From: Tieghemostelium lacteum
Taxonomy: Eukaryota; Evosea; Eumycetozoa; Dictyosteliales; Raperosteliaceae
Length of the DNA stretch: 64,000 nt
Assembly (NCBI GenBank): GCA_001606155.1
Contig: LODT01000010.1
Location: 1-64,000 of the forward strand
Direction: 5' to 3'
The notes beneath the pieces are model-generated. The model was given only the letters and a program-made list of their open reading frames with translations, did no database searches and had not been told where the DNA came from. Position numbers and translations under genes: made by a program. The stretch's first letter is position 1. Each line of letters begins with the position of its first letter. Positions 24,205 to 35,594 of the stretch are shown piece after piece.

Positions 24205-25083
24205 ATGTCAAAAGTTAATGTCGAGAAATGTTTAGCTCATAAATTCACCAATACTGAATATTACCTTACAGAGAAAGATGTATCATTATATTCATTAAGT
24301 GTTGGGGCAGGACATAAAGAATTAAAATTTGTATATGAACAATCAAGTGAATTTCAAGCATTACCAACTATTGGTGTGATATTCCCTTATCCTATTCTAT
24401 TGCAAGTTATTGATGGTATTGATGGGCTTGAATACAACCCAATGATGTTACTACACGGTGAACATCATCTAGAGGTTAAAAATAAGATACCAACCAGTGG
24501 TAAACTTACTACAACTTCAAAGGTTTCAGGTCTTTATGATAAAGTAAAAGGTGTATTACTAGTAGTTCAAGCTGATACCTCTGATCAGAATGGTCAATTG
24601 ATATTCTCTAATAAGATATCACTTTTTATTAGAGGTATTGGTGGTTTTGGTGGTGATAAAGGACCTAAAGAAAAACCATTTGTAATTCCAAAGAGATCTT
24701 GTGATGCACAATCCTCATTTACTACTACTGAAGATCAAGCTCTTATCTATCGTTTATCAAGTGGGGATTTAAATCCATTGCATGCTGATCCTGAAATGGC
24801 TAAACAAGGTAATTTCAGTAAACCTATTCTTCATGGTTTATGTAGTTTAGGTATTGCAAGTAAAGCTGTTCTAGAACATTTTTGTAATAATAATTCTGAT
24901 CAATTTAAATCAGTTCAAGTTAGATTCTCTAAACCTGTATTCCCTGGTGAGACTATTATAACTCAAATGTGGCTTATTAATCCAACTCTAGTTCATTTTA
25001 TAGCCATCGTAAAAGAAAGAAATGAAACTGTTCTAAGTGGTGGTATTGTTGAAATTGCACCTTTTAAAAAATCTACATTATAA
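24205..25083 (+). CDS. mfeB: Enoyl-CoA hydratase 2 (MaoC-type), peroxisomal beta-oxidation
   Basis: A single exon of 292 residues with a good ATG at 24205. It has a double hot-dog fold. The N-terminal half contains PTIGVIFPYP and LLHGEHHLE. The C-terminal half carries the hydratase-2 signature YRLSSGDLNPLHADPEMAK, with the catalytic Asp and His, and PILHGLCSLGIASKAV. The length equals that of the stand-alone D. discoideum enzyme rather than the fused multifunctional protein. It hydrates trans-2-enoyl-CoA to the (3R)-hydroxyacyl-CoA. The C-terminus is KKSTL, at best a weak peroxisomal targeting signal, so import could depend on a partner. Confidence 0.93.
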   Translation: MSKVNVEKCLAHKFTNTEYYLTEKDVSLYSLSVGAGHKELKFVYEQSSEFQALPTIGVIFPYPILLQVIDGIDGLEYNPMMLLHGEHHLEVKNKIPTSGKLTTTSKVSGLYDKVKGVLLVVQADTSDQNGQLIFSNKISLFIRGIGGFGGDKGPKEKPFVIPKRSCDAQSSFTTTEDQALIYRLSSGDLNPLHADPEMAKQGNFSKPILHGLCSLGIASKAVLEHFCNNNSDQFKSVQVRFSKPVFPGETIITQMWLINPTLVHFIAIVKERNETVLSGGIVEIAPFKKSTL

Positions 25084-25166
25084 TAATATCATTATTTTAT
25101 TTAAATAAACTATAGTTGTACCAATAAACCACACACAAATTTCTATATATACATTATTTACTAAAA

Positions 25167-25858
25167 TTAATTAATACTTTTCATTTTACTTTCATCAAAA
25201 TCCACAATGTCTTGAAGTGATTGATAGAATTGTAAAACTGAAATACTCTGTTTTAAAAATGAACCTGGGAATAGTATATACCATTGAACAAATGATATAA
25301 TTGGTAGTTGAATGAAATGTGATAGATAAGTGAATAAAAAGAAACCTTCATTCATTCCACATAACAATGCTAGAAAATATTTGTTTTCATAGTAGATATT
25401 TAATAACCAATGGTGTTTAGACTCAGTCATTTTATGACTGAGTTTACCTGTCATTAGATTTGCAGATATTCTAGCAAAATGTGATACAATATCCAATACA
25501 ATCAAACCCATAAACCAATACAAATAATCTGAATAGAAATTGGATAGTAAAATCATTAATGCAACTGTTGATGCTCTATCAGTTAACATATCTAACATTC
25601 CACCTAATTGCGAACCTATTATATAATATCAATATGTTAATTCTATATTTTAATTTCAGTGACAGAAGATGTTTAATTTAACCTACATTGATTAAAATAA
25701 CGAGCTGCATGACCATCTGCCATATCCAATAGTGCTGAAATGGAATAGTAGATAAAGAATTTGATATGGTTTAAAGAGTTTATAAATGCTAATACAACAA
25801 ATATTATCCTAAAATAATCGATAATATTTGGGTAGAAGTAATAGATTTTTGATCCCAT
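25167..25858 (-). CDS. CDIPT: Phosphatidylinositol synthase (CDP-alcohol phosphotransferase)
   Basis: Exons are 25858-25687 and 25615-25167 (donor GTAGGT, phase 1), giving 206 residues, close to the usual length of about 215. The family motif D-G-x2-A-R-x8-G-x3-D-x3-D is complete but is split by the intron: DMADGHAARYFNQ lies in exon 1, and LGGMLDMLTDRAS follows in exon 2. Several membrane spans follow (for example YLYWFMGLIVLDIVSHF, FFLFTYLSHFIQL). The His/Asn-rich MTESKHHWLLNIYYENKYFL region is characteristic of PI synthases rather than choline/ethanolamine phosphotransferases. It makes phosphatidylinositol from CDP-diacylglycerol and inositol in the ER. Confidence 0.95.
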
Positions 25859-26170
25859 TTCTTGATGTTGTGTGTATAATTTTTTTGATAATATTTTGAA
25901 TTGAATTAATTACATGTTTACATTAATTGAGTTTATGTAGTAACTAACACCTCACTACGTAGTTTTCAATTAGTTAAATAACCATGCTGTTTTAATATTA
26001 ATATTAAGTGTGGGATTTTTGTTTTTACCTAAATAATAAATTTTTTTTTTGAAAATTAAAATTATAAGTTTGCATGAAATTTTGCGATTAGAGAAACCCA
26101 ATAATCATTTGAAAAATGGTGTTTCTTGTTTATTTAATTATTTTGTCAGTGATTATGAATATGTTAACAT
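25859..26170. other. Spacer between PI synthase start and condensin D3 end
   Basis: 312 bp of AT-rich DNA with no gene seen. It is the presumed promoter of the PI synthase gene and the 3' flank of the condensin gene. Confidence 0.5.
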
Positions 26171-29100
26171 TTATTTAGATTGTTTATTTGATTTTGAGAG
26201 TTTTGTTAATGGTGTAGAGGGTCTCAGAGTTCTAACTTTCTTGTTTACATGATTATCTACATGCATTTCATTTTCTTTGTCATCTTCATTGTCAATAACG
26301 GTGTTGTCATGCAGTAATTTTGATTTCTTATGTTGATTTGATTTCTTGTTAATTCTCATATCCTCTTCATCAACATTATCATCATCATCATCATTATCGC
26401 TATTATTTGTAAAATCATTGATTGGATCAGTCTCACCAGGTAAATTTACATTCCATTTGGGTTTTGGAGAATTTACTTTAGATGGTGAGTTGTCATCAAG
26501 GGTCAAATTGAATTTTATACTTTTTACAGTTGGTGATGGACGATGATCTATGGCACCACCAATACTATGTCTCATTGCAGAACGTAATGGTGTTTTACTA
26601 TTCAATTTCATTGGTGTTGAATTTATAATTGAATTATTAATACTATCGTTATCAATATCGTTATCCATATTTCGTGATTTCAAAAGTAACTCTGTAAATG
26701 GTGATTGTTGTTGTGGAAGTTTACTAGGTGTAATTGATATTTTACTAGACAATGATCCAAATGGTTTAATAGGAGGACTTTTAGCAACAGAGACATTGAT
26801 AGCACCACCAATACTCTTTCTAGCAGGTGTTCTAACTGAAGGTACAACAAAATTAGCAATATTTGCTGCATTTGGAGTTTGATCAACTTTGTTATTGGCA
26901 GCGGTATTATGTGGAGTTAAGAGTTCTGGCATAAGAGAAACTCTCTTTTTCATTGGACTTTGTAGTGATTTCTTATTGTAGCTCTTTAGATCATATTCAA
27001 TTTCTTTAGCCAACTCTTTGTTACCTGCCATAATCTCAGTGAGCTCCTCTTTGAAATCCTTATTGAGTACCTGAAGATAGATTATAATTTTTCTGAGAAG
27101 TGGTGATCTCTTGGATTCCAAAAGATGTTTAAGTTCTATGATAATTGGTACAATATTTTCCATGACTGATTTTTTTACAATTCTAGAGAGCAGTTTACCT
27201 TCAGCTGCTTTCACCTTGGCAACTGCTTCTTGACTTTCATCATCTTCCTCCTCTTGCATCTTCTTACTCATGGCATTCAATTTGATATCTTGACATGCCA
27301 AAATAGATAAAGTATCATATAGTACATGGTGACACTCTTGTAATGGTAATTTTTCATCAACAATCTCCGAGAGAATATCCATACAAAGTTTAGCCATAAC
27401 TTGGAATTTATGAGCATCATCCATATTCTGAAGGAATATCTCATAGATTTTCATTCTTTTTTCATGGTTTTGTTCACCTTTGAGAGAGAATTTTTCATTT
27501 TTGGCAGTACTGTTATGCTTATTGAGATTGAAAACCATATTATTAACAGATTGGTTAAATTGTGAATGTGCTTTACAGTCATTGAGTACAAATATAGTTT
27601 CAAGGAAATGTGTATAGAATATATTACCAATTGCAGAACCACCGTTATTGTTATTATTGTTGTTGGTATTTGAATCCTTTTGAATTCCACCACCACCATA
27701 TTTCAATTGAATAACATTTAATAGACAATAGTGTGAGAATTCACTAACTATAGGAGATGGATCTACAAGTGATTCAACAAATCTGAAAAATAGTGATCCT
27801 TTCCATTTTACATAGTCTTCTTGTAAGAGTCTTGTCAGTGAAATCAATGTTTGTTTTCTAACTAATTCAGATGGATCTCTGAGACACATTGCAATATTTG
27901 GAATATAGTTATCAACCAATTGAGTATAACGAATACAGAGATCACACATTACAACCATAACATTATTTCTAATGACCTCTGAATCTGAGATTTCCAATTC
28001 TTTTGCAAATGTTGCAATACACCGTTTAGCTAATTTATCATCACCAAGACATAGTTTACCAAGAGTTATAAAAGCATAGGCTCGAACAGGTACAGATATC
28101 TTTTGTTCTACCACTTTATCCTCTTGGTCTTTTGCAAATCCTAAAGATGGACTGATTAGTGCTTGTACTATAGTCTTTAGACGAGATGGTAATTTAACTT
28201 GTGGAATCTGAATGAGTTCACCAATAGTAAACAAATACTGAACTATCATATCTTCAGAAGGTGCTGGTGCTTGTGGCTGTCTCTTATCAGGCATGATAAA
28301 CAAACCCAATTGTTGATCACATATATTTAGTAAAGTCTTTGACCATTCTTCAATAGCCTGATCAACTACCAGTTTTTGATCAGATTTATTCTGTGCCTTA
28401 CCAGAGTGAATGGTATTGGTAAGTTTATACAGAATATTAATATAAACCTGTGTCAGTGATGATGGTGATGTAAAACGTTTAACTTTAAGATAAATCTCTT
28501 GAAATATTGATTTTGCACTTTCAAGTGGTAATATATCGCAAATACCTTCCATCACTTTTAGTACATTTAAGAGTAATGATAACATTTTTACTCTCTCTGC
28601 TTCACTAGCTGATTGGAATGATTTGGAATCTTTGAATTTATTCCAACTGGAGATAATAAGGTTTTGGTCAATTTTATCTGGACAATTATAGGCAATGAGT
28701 GACAAGAGATTCCAACAACCATATGCAACTTGATCAGAATCAAATTCTACAATAGCCTTCTGAATGGCTTTGATAATCTGTGGTGTAATCATCTTCTTTT
28801 GAGACATTAGATAACACACTCTACCAAGATAAGGTGTCATATCTATAGAGATATCATGTAAAATTATCCAAATGTTTGTTGAACTGTTATTGCTGTTATT
28901 GGCTTTAGTTGTTAAAATTTGGTTAAAGATTATATCGTTTATAGATTCTAAAGATTTCTCAACAACAGTTTGTTCAGCATCAGTAATCAAAGGTAACACT
29001 ACTTTTCTCCAGTAGTCTATAACATTACTATTAGTTGGATAATTCTTCAACAGTGTAGTAAGTGTTGATATAACTTGTTTTCTAATGAGTGGTGATGAAT

Positions 29101-30319
29101 CTGATGTCCTTTTCATTAAAATATCTAATATATCTCTCTTTACCCCAGTAGGGTTCTGAGATGCTATAACTTCCAAAACTTGTAAAGCTGATTTTCTAAC
29201 CAATGATTTTTCATCTTGAGATCTCTTCATTAGGAATGATATAAATGTTGGTTTTTCATTTTCCTCATCAGAACTATCCATATCATCACCATCATCATTT
29301 CCATTAGTAGATGACTTTACTTTAAGTTGTTGATCTAAATGGAATACTTGTTTCAAGTGTTTCTTCAAATGAGGTAATGATAATTCATTAGACAACAAAT
29401 GAGATAAACATGACAATGATTTAGATCTAACTGTAGAAATCTTATCTGATGATCTCTGTACTAATATACTCAATAACTTTGGTGTTACTTCATCACTTTT
29501 CAATACCTCTTCAGTTTGCAATAATGAAAGTGAGATTTCAACTGAAAACAATCTAAAGTTACTCTATAAATTATATTAGTAATTTTTTCTTCAATATATT
29601 ATTATCTTTCAAATATTACCTACTTTAATATTTTTTGAAAATGTTACAAAAAAATTGGGAAATGAATTTGTGTTGAACTTCATTTGGAAGAGATAAGAGA
29701 ATTCTTGTGATGGCATCGACAGATTGTGATCTATATTCAGCACGCTCAGGTACTCTCACACAAATATGTTGGAGTAAAACTATAATTTGATCATGAGATT
29801 CAACATTGGGTACAATTTCATTCTTTATAAATTGAATGGAATTATCACGATCGTATAATAAAGATTTTGGGAGTACACTTGGTAATGGTCCATTTCCAGG
29901 ATTTAATGTTAGAGTTGGTATGAGATCCTTCAAAACAGGTGGTACCAATACCTCATAATTTCCATGGATATTCTTTTCAGAGATCAACAGAGACATTATA
30001 TCTAAACTCATTTGAATTAATTTAGTTTCTTCTGGTGTCAAACTAAATGAATTCTTTCCTTTGATTTTTGGTTTCTTTGGTAAATTATGTGATCTAGAGA
30101 GACCTATGATACCTTCTACAGTATCAAGATAGGATTCAAAGAATGCTGACAATGAGAATCTTTCCAACATCCATTTAAAATCTTTTAATAATTTCATTAG
30201 TTGACTAATCCAAAATCTTTCTAAATTGTCAATATCTGGTTTCTTATTGTTATCTACTTCCATACCATCTTCTTCATCTTCTTCATCTTCTGATATTTCT
30301 TCTGTTTTTCTTTTATTTA

Positions 30320-30353
<34 letters not shown>

Positions 30354-31076
30354 GGTTTTACTATTTTGTTGAGATGGTAATTGTTTTTTACTAAAAAGTT
30401 TCATAATGGATCGATATGCAAATGGATGAAAAGCCTTTCTAAGCAATACAACCATTTGTAAATAGATTGAAGATGCTGTAAATTTATATTCCAAAATTGA
30501 TTTTTGACTGGTATGGTGGTGATTGGTATTTCCATGTTCAATGAGCCAGTAAAAAAATACCACCATTCCTTGTATTGATATATTGGATTCTTGTATAAAT
30601 TCACTGAATTTATTGGAATCTTGTTGATAAATAAATGCATCTAATTCCTCTACCTTCTCAATGTCATTTTCTTTTTCATCTACCATTTCTTCATCTTCAT
30701 TCTCTTCCTCTTTTTTCTTTTTATTGAGTTTCTTTTTCTGTGCTGCTGATTTTCTAGTTGCAGTTTTCTTTGGAGGTGGAGGAGGTTGAGTTGGTTTAGT
30801 ATCTCCTAACATGATAGTTAAAAGTGGTTCAATTGGAATCTTTTGTAACTCTGTTAACAGTGATTGAAGATTTTCATATGAAATCTGATTGGTCAGAGTA
30901 TTCATTGTCTCTTTATCAATATCAGCTAACTGTTCTCCTCTCCATATTGAATTTATTATATTTTGTGATATATCTTGAATGCCAATCTGTGAAATCACTT
31001 CTAATCCACTATTTGATATTCTTCCACTACTATTTACTTTTTTGCTATTATTATTATTATTATTATTTTTAGCCAT
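26171..31076 (-). CDS. ncapd3: Condensin-2 complex subunit D3 (NCAPD3), one homopolymer frame break
   Basis: Exon 1 is 31076-29624 and exon 2 is 29563-26171 (donor GTAGGT), about 1614 residues if one base of a seven-T run (29648-29654, coding strand T) is not counted. Read literally, exon 1 stops at 29625. With the run counted as six, the frame enters the donor in phase and yields FVTFSKNIK joined to SNFRLFSVEISL, which fits the family. HEAT-type helical repeats fill most of the protein. The Cnd1-like region is at VPVRAYAFITLGKLCLGD, EVIRNNVMVVMCDLCIRYT and RKQTLISLTRLLQED. The D3-typical AKEIEYDLKSY is present. The C-terminal 300 residues are disordered, basic and acidic with SP/TP sites, consistent with mitotic phosphorylation. 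Condensin II shapes chromosomes in the nucleus. Confidence 0.88.
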
Positions 31077-31326
31077 CTTTAAAAAGTAGATAAAAAGATA
31101 TTTAAATGATTAGAACAAAATATTTCAAATATTTATAAATCCTTTATAATAACAAATTTGTTTATATAATTATGAAAAGTTTTAAACTATTTTGTTTTTT
31201 TGAACGTTGTCAATTAAAAAAAAAAAAAAGGCGGGCTGTTATGTTTATCAAAAAATACAGAAATGGTTCAATTAAGAATTTTATGGGGAATTGAAATTCA
31301 AATAAAATTGATGATTTACATTATGT

Positions 31327-32100
31327 TTATTTTGTTAGTTCACTTTGATCTCCACCAATTGATTTTAAAGCATCATACCACATCGTATCATCTTTTGCAG
31401 GATTTAATAGTATATTTTTAGAAGTTTTTGCCAAGTACCAATGACCTTGTTCCAATTCCTTTTGCAATTGACCATTATTCCAAACAGTGCAACCCATTAG
31501 CATTAGTATTTGACTTTCATCAATTTCTTTTTTTGAGAGTCTTTCAGAGAGATCTTTAAATTTACCTCCAATATAGACATCTTTGAGAAGTTTCTTACTT
31601 CCTGGAATTTTTTTAAATGGGTGAAGTACCTGTACAATTTCAAGACCGTCAACCCCTTTACAAAATGTTTCTTGTGACTGAATACTTTCTGTACCTCCAT
31701 AGTACCAGTTCACTCTAGACCAATGCTGAAGTGGTCTATTCAGAGATGTTTTAAAATGTTTCATTAGATTTCTAGAATATTTATGATTATTAGGCATTTT
31801 TATATTTGAGTTTTTCAAGTGATCTTGAATGTATGCAATCGTTGGGATCGTTGGAATGGCTTGGTTGATTACATATCCATAATGACTATCTCCAATAACA
31901 TGAGTAATCAAAACTATAGATTTTGTAAAAAAAGTCGTTCGATGGATGACTAATTAACAATGTTCCCGGTTTTATATTCTCTTTTTTAATATCTATTACT
32001 TGAAAATCATTCTCACTCTCCACTTTTTTTTTTCTTGTGTTTGTCTTTTTATTTTTCTTTCCAATAGTGTTTTTACTATCTACTACTGTTTCTTCTAAAC

Positions 32101-32139
<39 letters not shown>

Positions 32140-32643
32140 TTATATTTACTGCTTCATTCATTTGTTTTTGTTGTTTTTGTAGAAATTTTGAAAATTGATA
32201 TGCAGCTAAAGATGTTCCACCTTTATTCTCAGTGACTAGTTGTTTTAAAGATCTAATTTCATCTTCAGTATTTGATGACTTTATCATAAATGTAGTTGCT
32301 AAATTTAAATTTTTTATAATATTAAAACCTAAACTATGCAGTGGTGTGGCACTCTGTATACAATTGTTAAGATATTAGTATAAATTTGAATGAATTTTAT
32401 AAAACTGGTTTTGAAATGTACATCTATATAATTTTTAGATTCATTATTAATCTCTCTAAAGACTGCTTTAAAGGTTTGTGTAAATGGTATGGATGGTGTA
32501 TAATAAGTTGGTAATTTTCCTTGTAGAGGTTTAGGTGTTTTAAAGTAATGTTTATATCCAGGATTCTTATCAAAGAATTCACATTGTCTTAAAATAGTTC
32601 TATAAATAAATAATGTCAATTTATTATTACTATTCATTGACAT
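31327..32643 (-). CDS. AlgH/UPF0301-domain protein with N-terminal LYR-like motif, one frame break
   Basis: Exon 1 is 32643-32422 and exon 2 is 32353-31327 (donor GTACAT, phase 0), about 415 residues if one base is skipped near 31922-31936 (a T7 run followed closely by A4 on the coding strand). The N-terminus reads FIYRTILRQCEFFDKNPG, which resembles an LYR motif. A Lys/Asn-rich middle follows. The AlgH (DUF179) domain starts KPGTLLISHPS, crosses the break into SIVLITHVIGDSHYGYVIN, and continues with NWYYGGTES and the signature GCTVWNNGQLQKELEQGHWYLA. AlgH proteins have no settled biochemical function. In eukaryotes they are often organellar; the LYR-like start would fit a mitochondrial role, but that is inference. 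Confidence 0.75.
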
Positions 32644-32754
32644 CTTTTGTTTAATTAAGAAAATGTAAATGTGGAAGACGAATGATTTGTGAAAAAAAAA
32701 AAACTAATTATTATTAAAAATTTTCATTCGTTTTTTCAGCTATCTAATAGAGAT
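32644..32754. promoter_or_regulatory. Shared head-to-head promoter, AlgH-like gene and mL44-like gene
   Basis: 111 bp between divergent start codons, AT-rich with A and T runs. TTTTTTCAG just before the right-hand gene could also be the end of a leader intron. The regulatory role is inferred from position. Confidence 0.4.
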
Positions 32755-33518
32755 ATGAATTTTAATGTTATAAAACAATCTTTAAATTTCATATCGAAAA
32801 ACTCTAGTATTCGTAATTCCAATGTATTTCTATTAGAACACATTCGAAACTATGGAACTAACACAATAGTACAACCAAAACCAAAAAAGGATATACCCAA
32901 TGTCATAACCAATAAGGATTTAGTTCAGATGGTTAAAGAGACATTCAGTGGACTGGAATTCAAAAGAAATGATCTCTTATCAAAATCATTTTCACCCAGT
33001 GTCATTGTATCAGAGAATAAAACATACATCACAGCAGAGAATTCCAATATTGGATTTAAAGTCTTTCAACTGATTCTCAGTAGATATCTCTTTGAGAGAT
33101 TTCCAAACATGTCTGATCTCTATTTGATTAATTTTGTAAAATTTATATCATCATCTGTTGTAATTTCAAATACTTTACAACATTTTAGACTACACCATTA
33201 TATTAAAAAATTAGAAGTAAGTACTTATTCACAATATTATAAATCATTTATAATCTAAATATTAATATAAATTTGATTGATATACATTACAGTCTAGATT
33301 ACCAACATTTAAATATCAAAAACTATATAAAATGACATTTATGTCATTTATTGGATCATTATATATAGATCAAGGCGAAAATGAAATTAAAGAAAAGATT
33401 ATGCCACTATTTTTACAATATCTAAATACCCTATCTCCTGATGAATTTAAGGAGATTTATAAATTATCAAAACCATATTATATAACTGAACAAGATCAAT
33501 ATAAACAAAATCAAGAAG

Positions 33519-33549
<31 letters not shown>

Positions 33550-34027
33550 GCAGCAAGAGGAAATTAATAATAGTAGTATTAGTAATAATAATTTAAAAAT
33601 AATAAACCAAACATTAGAAAGTCAAAAAAGTTTTAGAATTGAACAGGTAGAACAAAAGCATTTATATTATCAATTCAAAAATCAGATTGATGTGGTTGTA
33701 CCTGAACATTCAATTCCATCATGGTTTTCAACTTTAATTCTAGAGACTACACAGGATATTGATCATTTTGGCAGAATACAAACACTATTGTTCCAACATT
33801 CAAAGAATCCTTCAAATTTTCATTTGATTAAAGAGCTTGGTAGAGGCACTAGTAAATCATTGTATCTACATGCGCTCTACTATGACAGTAGTCCAGAAAA
33901 GGATTCAACTGAGAAAAATTATAAAATTTTAGGATATGGTTTTGGTAAGACTCTACATCAATCTAAAAAGAATGCTGCAACTGATGCACTCTTAAGAACA
34001 CTCTATGATGAAAATAAATTGATTTAA
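32755..34027 (+). CDS. RNase III-like/dsRBD mitochondrial ribosomal protein (mL44-like)
   Basis: Exons are 32755-33216 and 33293-34027 (intron GTAAGT..ACAG, phase 0), giving 398 residues. The N-terminus is Arg/Lys/Ser/Asn-rich without early acid residues, as in a mitochondrial presequence. A degenerate RNase III fold follows: VFQLILSRYLFERFPN, RLHHYIKKLE joined to SRLPTFKYQKLYKMTFMSFI, and GSLYIDQGENEIKEKI. The catalytic E/D cluster of active RNase III is not evident. After a polyQ/Asn insert (33515-33600) comes a dsRNA-binding domain ending KILGYGFGKTLHQSKKNAA and TDALLRTLY. The RNase III plus dsRBD order and size fit mL44 of the mitochondrial large subunit. A mitochondrial processing nuclease is the alternative. 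Confidence 0.75.
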
Positions 34028-34077
34028 TTTGTTAAATTCACACACTCGACTGTGTTGTGTGGGTGTTTTTTAAGTAT

Positions 34078-35478
34078 TTATTCTAAAGTAATGCATTTAA
34101 TACCAATTTGTAATAGTTGATTGGATATATTTGAATTAAAATCAAATGGACCACAAACTAATGTCTCTTTAATTTTTACAATTGGAATTCCTTCAAGTAT
34201 TTGTGTTAGTGTTTCTTTTGTAATTCTACCATATTGATAGGGTATAGTTGTTAATTGAGTTGATCTAGTTTTATCCAACGTTGTTGGTGTAACTATATTA
34301 ATCTGAGTTTGTTCTTGTTTAGTTAGAATAAATTGACAAATAAATCTACTTGGAAATCGATTTTGTATTGATATAATCTCATTTTTGTAGATGATATCTA
34401 TTTCTCTACTATTGGAATACAATAATAAAATCTTTAGATTTTGTAGTGAACTTGTAGATGAAATTGGTTGTTTTTCTAGAATATTAATGATAGTTTGTAA
34501 CATTGGTGTTATACCACTACCACCTGCAATCATTAGTAGATATTGCTCTACTTGTGACTGTTGTTGTTGTTCTTCTAGAATACTATCTAATTTAAATGAA
34601 CTATTTCCAGTCTTTATGGGACCTCTCAATAATATAGTGTCACCTTGTTCCAAAAGACAAAGTTTCTTTGAAATCATTCCATTTTCATAGGATTTGATTA
34701 GAAATTGTAGTGCTCTAATTTCATTACTCTGATCTATTGGTGTATAACTTCTAAATGTTGGTGATGATATATTATTATTATCGACAGACATTAATTCATC
34801 TTCAGTACTTAAAGATACATGTGTTAATGGTTTTACCCAATTTAAAACTTCTAAACTCTCTGGAATACTAATCCAAAGGCAATAACTATTCTGTGAAATA
34901 ATTTCTTTTTCTAATAATTTAACTTTATATATTTTACTAATCGGTATATTTGATGAATCATCTTGTTGTATAGGTGTTTTTGTTGCTGTGGTTATAATTA
35001 CTTGATTTGGTTGTTGTTGTTTCAATATTTGTTTCATAGGGTTATTTATATTTACTGGTATTTTGAATGGTGTTAATAAGTTGGTATTCATTTTACTATT
35101 ATTACTTTTATTATTACTAATACTAATACTATTATTATTTTGAATTAAAAATGATAATTGAGAATTTGAAATCAATTTACCAATATAAAACTTTTCCAAG
35201 ATTGCTTTGGCATTTCTAGAATGAAACATTCCTTCAAAATCCTGAGTTGCATCTTTACCTCCTTGTTTAAATAGTAAAGCAGCACCACCAGGATGCATTA
35301 AAAGATAGTCTGTAAGATCATAAACTTTACTGTGCACTATACACCAAAAGTCATCTTTTTTATTGTGTAGTGATACCTCTTCTGTTGTGTAGTATTGTCC
35401 TATTTTTCCTTCATGTCTTTTATAAGTCTTATCTGATAGTTTAATTATAAAATCACTAATTATAGGTACATAGCTCAT
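34078..35478 (-). CDS. Cytochrome b5 domain / cytochrome b5 reductase fusion
   Basis: A single exon of 466 residues with ATG at 35478. The N-terminal cytochrome b5 domain (about residues 30-105) has the heme ligands in MHPGGAALLF and MFHSRNA. An Asn/Ser-rich linker follows. The reductase module starts near 180: FRSYTPID is the FAD-binding R-x-Y-T, LLRGPI follows, then the NAD(P)H-binding GGSGITPML and the C-terminal VCGPFDFN. The family passes electrons from NAD(P)H via FAD to heme, for example for desaturases or other lipid oxidations. There is no TM anchor, so it is probably soluble, as in the Ncb5or-type fusions. The partner is unknown. Confidence 0.92.
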   Translation of the reverse strand: MSYVPIISDFIIKLSDKTYKRHEGKIGQYYTTEEVSLHNKKDDFWCIVHSKVYDLTDYLLMHPGGAALLFKQGGKDATQDFEGMFHSRNAKAILEKFYIGKLISNSQLSFLIQNNNSISISNNKSNNSKMNTNLLTPFKIPVNINNPMKQILKQQQPNQVIITTATKTPIQQDDSSNIPISKIYKVKLLEKEIISQNSYCLWISIPESLEVLNWVKPLTHVSLSTEDELMSVDNNNISSPTFRSYTPIDQSNEIRALQFLIKSYENGMISKKLCLLEQGDTILLRGPIKTGNSSFKLDSILEEQQQQSQVEQYLLMIAGGSGITPMLQTIINILEKQPISSTSSLQNLKILLLYSNSREIDIIYKNEIISIQNRFPSRFICQFILTKQEQTQINIVTPTTLDKTRSTQLTTIPYQYGRITKETLTQILEGIPIVKIKETLVCGPFDFNSNISNQLLQIGIKCITLE

Positions 35479-35594
35479 TTGTCTTATGTTTTTTGTAAAA
35501 CTATTGTTTTTAGAGATACACCTCTAACAATAAACTTAGTAAAATTTTTTTTTTTATTTGTAATTCCCATTAAATATTCTGAGGAGATTGTTAC
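35479..35594. promoter_or_regulatory. Shared head-to-head promoter, b5 reductase fusion and PLP-binding protein
   Basis: 116 bp between divergent ATGs with an ATTTTTTTTTT-type run in the middle. The regulatory role is inferred from position. Confidence 0.4.

Noticed and set aside
26049-26252. 67-codon plus-strand frame
   Set aside because: Overlaps the 3' end of the condensin D3 coding sequence on the opposite strand; looks like a shadow.
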